Assembly (NCBI GenBank): GCA_028277545.1 | Contig: JANQGB010000485.1 | Span: 1-9,374 of the forward strand | Source: Phycisphaerae bacterium | Lineage (GTDB): Bacteria; Planctomycetota; Phycisphaerae; UBA1845 | Length of the DNA: 9,374 bases | Direction of reading: 5' to 3' | Part shown: piece by piece, positions 5,910 to 9,374 of the stretch | Numbering within the stretch: position 1 is the stretch's first letter | Layout of the letters: each line of letters starts with the position of its first letter | The notes under the pieces: generated by a model | Told to the model about the DNA's origin: nothing | What the model saw: the letters and a program-made list of their open reading frames with translations, nothing else | Database searches by the model: none | Position numbers and translations under genes: made by a program

Positions 5910-7076
5910 GTGAAGATCCTGATCGTCACGCAACAGCGAATCCCGCATACGGGCGGATTGAGTACGCATGTCGAATTCCTTATGTCCGGCCTGCGGGGCC
6001 TGGGACATCGGGTGGAGTTGATCCAGGGTGGCCGGACCACTCCGTCCAAGGGGTCGCGCCTGCTGAGGATGGCCACGTCGCTGGGCAACCGCGACCGCTA
6101 CCGGGAGAAGATAATGTCGGCAGTGATCGACCGGCTTGGATCGCTGTTCCGGCAGCAGATGGAGGCGTTTCAGCCGGACGTGGTCCATTGCCACGATGTG
6201 TATGCCTCCACGGCGGTGGCGGGCGCGTTGGGCGAGCGCGGGATCCCTTTCGTCGACACGGTTCACGGCCCGGCCCTGTACGAGGCCCGAATGGGCCTGG
6301 GTGATGGTTATGATTGCTACTACGAGTTCATCACGCGGTGCGAGCATCGCGCGTTCGAAGTGGCCGACCGCCTCATCGCCGTCGACAGCGGTCAGGCCGG
6401 GATCCTCACCGACGACTACGGTGTGGATGTCGGGAAGATCGTTGTCATCTATAATTGCGTGGATGTCGAGTTGGTGCGTGAGTTGGCGACAGGTGGACTG
6501 GACTTATCCCACGTGCCCGACGGCCCCTTCTTCATCGTGCCGCGGCGTCTGGTGGAGAAGACGGGTGTACGATACGCCATCGAAGCGATGCAGCACGTGG
6601 GGCATGAGACTCACATGGTGATCTGCGGGCAGGGGCCGTTACGCAGCGAACTCGAGACGCTCGCGGCGCAACTAGGCCTTGCCGGGCGGATTCACTTCCT
6701 CGGACCTTTGTCGCGCGAGAAGCTCATGCCCCTGTTCGCCCACTCCGTCGCCGTCATCGTGCCGTCGGTGCCGGCGTCGGGGGTGATCGAGGCGACGTCC
6801 TTGGCCGTCACCGAGGCCATGGCGGCGGGCACCGTCCCGGTCGCCTCCGGGATTGGCGGGTTGGCCGAGCTCATAGACGATGGAGAGACGGGCCTGCTTG
6901 TCCCGCCTGCCGACGCCCAAGCGTTGGGTGAGGCTTTGGATCGCCTGGTGGGCGATTCCGGCCTGCGAGATCAACTGGTGCGCGACGGCACAACCAAAGT
7001 CGAAACGGACTACTCCACCGCGGCGTGGTTGCAGCGCATCCTCGACGTGTATCGGCAGGCGGGAGCGCGTGAGTAG
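5910..7076 (+). CDS. GT4-family (GT-B fold) glycosyltransferase
   Basis: Retaining glycosyltransferase that adds a sugar from a nucleotide donor to the lipid-linked repeat unit on the cytoplasmic side of the membrane. Seen in 388 residues: N-terminal acceptor domain opening with MKILIVTQQ and the loop HTGGLSTHVEFLMSGL (13-28), DVVHCHDVYAS (90-100), FVDTVHGP (114-121), ADRLIAVD (152-159), IVVIYNCVDVE (177-187), then the C-terminal donor domain with VPRRLVEKTG (210-219), VICGQGPL (237-244), IHFLGPLSREKLMPLF (261-276) and the EX7E motif Glu294-Glu302 in GVIEATSLAVTEAMAAG, followed by GGLAELI and ETGLLVPP. Length and domain order are typical. GTG start with a strong ribosome binding site. It lies 17 bases after wecB and 3 bases before the flippase, so co-expression is very likely. 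Donor and linkage cannot be told from sequence; use of UDP-ManNAc made by its neighbour is a reasonable guess only. Confidence 0.93.
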   Translation: MKILIVTQQRIPHTGGLSTHVEFLMSGLRGLGHRVELIQGGRTTPSKGSRLLRMATSLGNRDRYREKIMSAVIDRLGSLFRQQMEAFQPDVVHCHDVYASTAVAGALGERGIPFVDTVHGPALYEARMGLGDGYDCYYEFITRCEHRAFEVADRLIAVDSGQAGILTDDYGVDVGKIVVIYNCVDVELVRELATGGLDLSHVPDGPFFIVPRRLVEKTGVRYAIEAMQHVGHETHMVICGQGPLRSELETLAAQLGLAGRIHFLGPLSREKLMPLFAHSVAVIVPSVPASGVIEATSLAVTEAMAAGTVPVASGIGGLAELIDDGETGLLVPPADAQALGEALDRLVGDSGLRDQLVRDGTTKVETDYSTAAWLQRILDVYRQAGARE

Positions 7077-7079
7077 ACG

Positions 7080-8474
7080 ATGAATTTTCTGCGTAAGGGC
7101 ATTCTGGTCTCCGGTGGACAGATGTTCGGGATCTTCCTGAACATGCTGGTGGGGATGCTTTTTTCCCGCGCGCTGGGTACGAACGGAATGGGGCAGTATG
7201 AGCTGTTCCGCTCGACGGCGGTAATCGGGGCGACCATTGGCGCCTTGGGTCTCGGCAGCGCCTCAATCTACTTCCTCAACACGCTGGGCCGGGACCGCCG
7301 GCAGATCACAACGGTGTCATTTCGGATAGCGGTTGTCATGGGGTGCGCTCTGGCGGTGGTGCTGGGCGTGATCATCGCTTCCAACCCGGATTATTTCGGC
7401 GACGTGCCGCTGTCGACCCTGGTGCCCTTTGTCCTCGGGGTGGGGGGCTTCGTGTCGACCCAGATCCTCCGGCAGATCCTGGTGGCCCACCTGGCGGGGC
7501 GAAAGCTGGTGGCGGCGGATTTGACCAACCGCGTGGTTCTGCTGATAGGCGGTGGGCTGTTGTGCCTGGGGCGCTGGCTGACTCCAGCCCTGGCCATCAC
7601 CGTCTTCGCCTGCGGACATATGGCGGCGACGGTCCTGTTGGTCACCATGCTCCGCCGTGATATCGATTTGGGCATGTCGGTTCACTGGAAACTGTTCAGA
7701 CAGTTGGTGGGGTATGGCCTGAAGCTCGCAGCCGCCAACGTGATCTTCCTGCTCTGTGCGCATACGACGGTTTTCCTGTTGCGTTACCTCCGAAAGGGAG
7801 ACTTCGGGGCCGTTGGGTTGTATTCCCGCGCCGTCGCTGTCGCCGCGTTGGTGAGCATCGTCTACCAGAGCATCACCCCTCTGATTTTCTCCCGGCTGAC
7901 CAAGGCGGAACTGCCCGCGCGGACCCGCTTGGCCGAGCGGGTGGGTCGGCTGGGGACGAGCTTCTGTATTCTCAGCTTCATCGCTCTGCAGTTTGTGGCT
8001 AAGTACGTGATCCTGCTGCTGTACGGCGAGGCGTTCCTTGGGGCTGTTGCTCCCCTTCGCATCCTCGCGTTTTCCCTGGTGTTGCTTCCTCTTCTCGGTG
8101 CGGTCAACTCGTTGCTTGCCAGCGACGGTAAGGCCCTGACGACCGCGTACATCCTGGCCGGGGCATTCGCTGTTGTGGTCACAGTGGTGCTGATTGCGGT
8201 TCCGCGGCTGGGCATTGCGGGCGCAGCGGTGGGGGCCTTGTGTGGCAACCTGTTCAGCGTGACGGTTGGCTTGGCGGTTTGCGCCAAGCTCTACGGTCTG
8301 AGGCCGTTGCAGATGATCGGGTTGCGCCCCTACGATATCGCCTATGTGCGCGATGCCCTCCGGAGCAAACGCTCCGGCCTTGACGGCGTCGACAGCGCCC
8401 CGGTAACGCAAGACCCGGTAGAAACGGACGATGATTTTCGGGCATTCGATGATGGCTGCGAAGTGGAGCGATGA
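7080..8474 (+). CDS. Wzx-like polysaccharide flippase (MOP superfamily, PST family)
   Basis: Inner-membrane flippase moving undecaprenyl-pyrophosphate-linked repeat units to the outer face. Seen in 464 residues: about twelve hydrophobic helices, roughly at 8-28, 45-68, 82-101, 111-136, 150-164, 168-191, 207-236, 245-273, 293-316, 321-345, 354-375 and 379-405, the number expected for Wzx. The opening KGILVSGGQMFGIFLNMLVG and the GQYELFRS stretch (38-45) fit the Polysacc_synt family. Charged loops such as LRRDIDLG fall between helices. The last ~55 residues (from about 410) are a polar, acidic cytoplasmic tail (VETDDDFRAFDDGCEVER), somewhat long for the family. The start is 3 bases after the glycosyltransferase stop; the only Shine-Dalgarno-like site (GGGAG, 7061-7065) is 14 bases away, so translational coupling is likely. 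Flippase substrates cannot be predicted from sequence. Confidence 0.92.
   Translation: MNFLRKGILVSGGQMFGIFLNMLVGMLFSRALGTNGMGQYELFRSTAVIGATIGALGLGSASIYFLNTLGRDRRQITTVSFRIAVVMGCALAVVLGVIIASNPDYFGDVPLSTLVPFVLGVGGFVSTQILRQILVAHLAGRKLVAADLTNRVVLLIGGGLLCLGRWLTPALAITVFACGHMAATVLLVTMLRRDIDLGMSVHWKLFRQLVGYGLKLAAANVIFLLCAHTTVFLLRYLRKGDFGAVGLYSRAVAVAALVSIVYQSITPLIFSRLTKAELPARTRLAERVGRLGTSFCILSFIALQFVAKYVILLLYGEAFLGAVAPLRILAFSLVLLPLLGAVNSLLASDGKALTTAYILAGAFAVVVTVVLIAVPRLGIAGAAVGALCGNLFSVTVGLAVCAKLYGLRPLQMIGLRPYDIAYVRDALRSKRSGLDGVDSAPVTQDPVETDDDFRAFDDGCEVER
8360..8377 (+). repeat. Perfect 7-bp hairpin inside the 3' end of the flippase gene
   Basis: CCGGAGC (8360-8366) and GCTCCGG (8371-8377) pair around AAAC. 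It is coding (Leu-Arg-Ser-Lys-Arg-Ser-Gly) and lies about 100 bases before the stop, in the stretch for the polar tail. It may be chance in GC-rich DNA or may affect transcript stability. Confidence 0.35.
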
Positions 8475-8488
8475 TCGTGTTACCGAGG

Positions 8489-8528
8489 AGACGGGCAGCG
8501 CGGATCGACACGCACAGCCGGCCCGTCT
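8489..8528 (+). repeat. Inverted repeat AGACGGGC/GCCCGTCT between the flippase and the next gene
   Basis: AGACGGGC (8489-8496) and GCCCGTCT (8521-8528) are perfect 8-bp arms around 24 bases. It sits in the 99-base gap, the longest inside the downstream gene group. No T run follows, so it would be at most a weak or factor-dependent terminator, or an attenuating structure. Confidence 0.35.
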
Positions 8529-8573
8529 GCAAGCGAACGCCACAAACCCTTCGGACTTGACATAACGAACCTC

Positions 8574-9374
8574 ATGTCGACTGGCCAGACTCATGAATGG
8601 ACTGATACCCCCGCCACCCGGCGAGTGCGGGTTGGCTTCCTGATGGACGGCAGCGAATCCTATGGTGTGCGCTCCTACCTTTGCGGCCTGATGAGCAGCC
8701 TGGATCGCCGACAGGTGGAGGTGCTGGGCGTGTTTATGGGACGCGGGCGGGGCTGGGATGACCTTGTCCGGGAGTGCGATGAGGTGATCGAACTCGGCTT
8801 GGGTTGTCTCCTGCCGATCACCCGGCCTGACCGGTCCCGTTACGACATCCGGAACCTGCTCTATAAGTTGTGGATCTTCCTGCGATCGGTTCCGAAGCTG
8901 TCGGGCGCGATCCGCCGCCACCGTATCGACGTGATCGACGTGAACATGTACCCAATGCATTGGATCGCAGCCCTGGCAGGCAAAATTACGGGCCGTGGGT
9001 GTGTGGCCCATTGGCACGGACCGTTCATCCAGACCGGTATGCAGGGTAGAATGGCGGCCTGGATGCTGGGCCGTCTCTGCTCGGCCGTTCCCTGCATCTC
9101 TTCCTTCGTGATGGAGTCGCTACCCGATCGGGCCAGGAGCAATGCGTCCGTTGTCTACAACGGCGTTGACACTCGAGCCATCGCGACACAGCAGGTTTCC
9201 GGCGAGCTTCGCGGGCGGTGCGGCATTGGGCCCGATGTCCCGTTGGTGGCCATGCCGGGGGCGATTGCCCCGCGGAAAGGCCACGAGGTCTTCATTCAGG
9301 CCGTCGCCGAAGTCGCCAAGACTCATCCTGATGCGGTCTTCGGCATCTACGGCACGGAAACCGCGCAGCTCAAG
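8574..9374 (+). CDS. GT4-type glycosyltransferase, 3' end beyond the window
   Basis: Second GT-B glycosyltransferase; 267 codons are visible and the frame is open to the last base. Seen: RVRVGFLMDGSESYGVRSYLCGLM (17-40), the first strand and the glycine-containing loop; DVIDVNMYPMHWIAAL (119-134); CVAHWHGPF (143-151), the usual His-Gly strand; SVVYNGVDTRAI (192-203); then VPLVAMPGAIAPRKGHEVFIQAVAEV (222-247), with Arg234-Lys235 in the donor phosphate-binding position. The EX7E motif would lie beyond the window. ATG 8574 is the first possible start: the frame is open upstream to a stop at 8472-8474 but has no ATG, GTG or TTG. There is no evident Shine-Dalgarno, and the first ~16 residues are polar and not part of the fold, so a start a little further in is possible. 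Same strand as the other genes; whether it shares their transcript across the 99-base gap is uncertain. Confidence 0.88.
   Translation, partial: MSTGQTHEWTDTPATRRVRVGFLMDGSESYGVRSYLCGLMSSLDRRQVEVLGVFMGRGRGWDDLVRECDEVIELGLGCLLPITRPDRSRYDIRNLLYKLWIFLRSVPKLSGAIRRHRIDVIDVNMYPMHWIAALAGKITGRGCVAHWHGPFIQTGMQGRMAAWMLGRLCSAVPCISSFVMESLPDRARSNASVVYNGVDTRAIATQQVSGELRGRCGIGPDVPLVAMPGAIAPRKGHEVFIQAVAEVAKTHPDAVFGIYGTETAQLK

Noticed and set aside
8557..8562. TTGACA, a perfect -35 hexamer before the last glycosyltransferase
   Set aside because: No -10-like hexamer stands 16-18 bases downstream, and the position there is already inside the coding sequence.
7317..9017. A 566-codon minus-strand open frame opposite the flippase and last glycosyltransferase
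   Set aside because: His/Gln/Arg-rich composition typical of antisense in GC-rich DNA, and it spans two recognisable plus-strand genes and their gap.
1..9374. CRISPR array, tRNA, rRNA, toxin-antitoxin or defence genes
   Set aside because: I saw no regularly spaced repeats, no tRNA-like or rRNA-like stretches, and every well-supported gene belongs to polysaccharide synthesis or the IS relic.

Overview
The window is a GC-rich bacterial segment holding part of a surface-polysaccharide locus (O-antigen, capsule or exopolysaccharide). A Wzx-type flippase, sugar-nucleotide enzymes and glycosyltransferases point to a bacterium that assembles lipid-linked repeat units at the inner membrane, most likely Gram-negative. 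Most genes have recognisable Shine-Dalgarno sites. I cannot name the taxon from sequence alone; a planctomycete-like or other high-GC environmental lineage would fit, but that is a guess.

Layout. Positions 1-719 are a scar of gene fragments, all reading on the minus strand: an IS630-family transposase relic (1-396), the first codons of an interrupted gene (416-348), and the last ~75 codons of a UDP-GlcNAc 2-epimerase (719-486). This debris abuts, at a CTGCAG palindrome (714-719), the very start of a plus-strand DegT/DnrJ/EryC1 aminotransferase (720-1820). A strong hairpin (1859-1896) and about 360 bases of non-coding DNA separate that gene from the next set.

From 2183 to the window end, five complete or near-complete plus-strand genes plus a truncated sixth lie close together: polysaccharide pyruvyl transferase family protein (2183-3370), a two-ferredoxin-motif FrhB/F420-dehydrogenase-beta-like protein (3397-4689), a full-length non-hydrolysing UDP-GlcNAc 2-epimerase (4765-5892), a GT4 glycosyltransferase (5910-7076), a 12-helix Wzx-like flippase (7080-8474) and a second GT4-type glycosyltransferase cut by the window end (8574-9374). 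Gaps are 3-99 bases, so most are probably co-transcribed.

How they could work together: the epimerase supplies UDP-ManNAc, the aminotransferase makes an amino sugar nucleotide, the glycosyltransferases add sugars to the lipid carrier, the pyruvyl transferase family protein and its Fe-S/flavin partner modify the unit, and the flippase exports it. No polymerase, initiating transferase or UDP-ManNAc dehydrogenase is visible here. The most unusual points are the rearrangement scar with its breakpoint at the aminotransferase start codon, and the pairing of a pyruvyl-transferase-like protein with an Fe-S oxidoreductase whose role in polysaccharide synthesis is not established.
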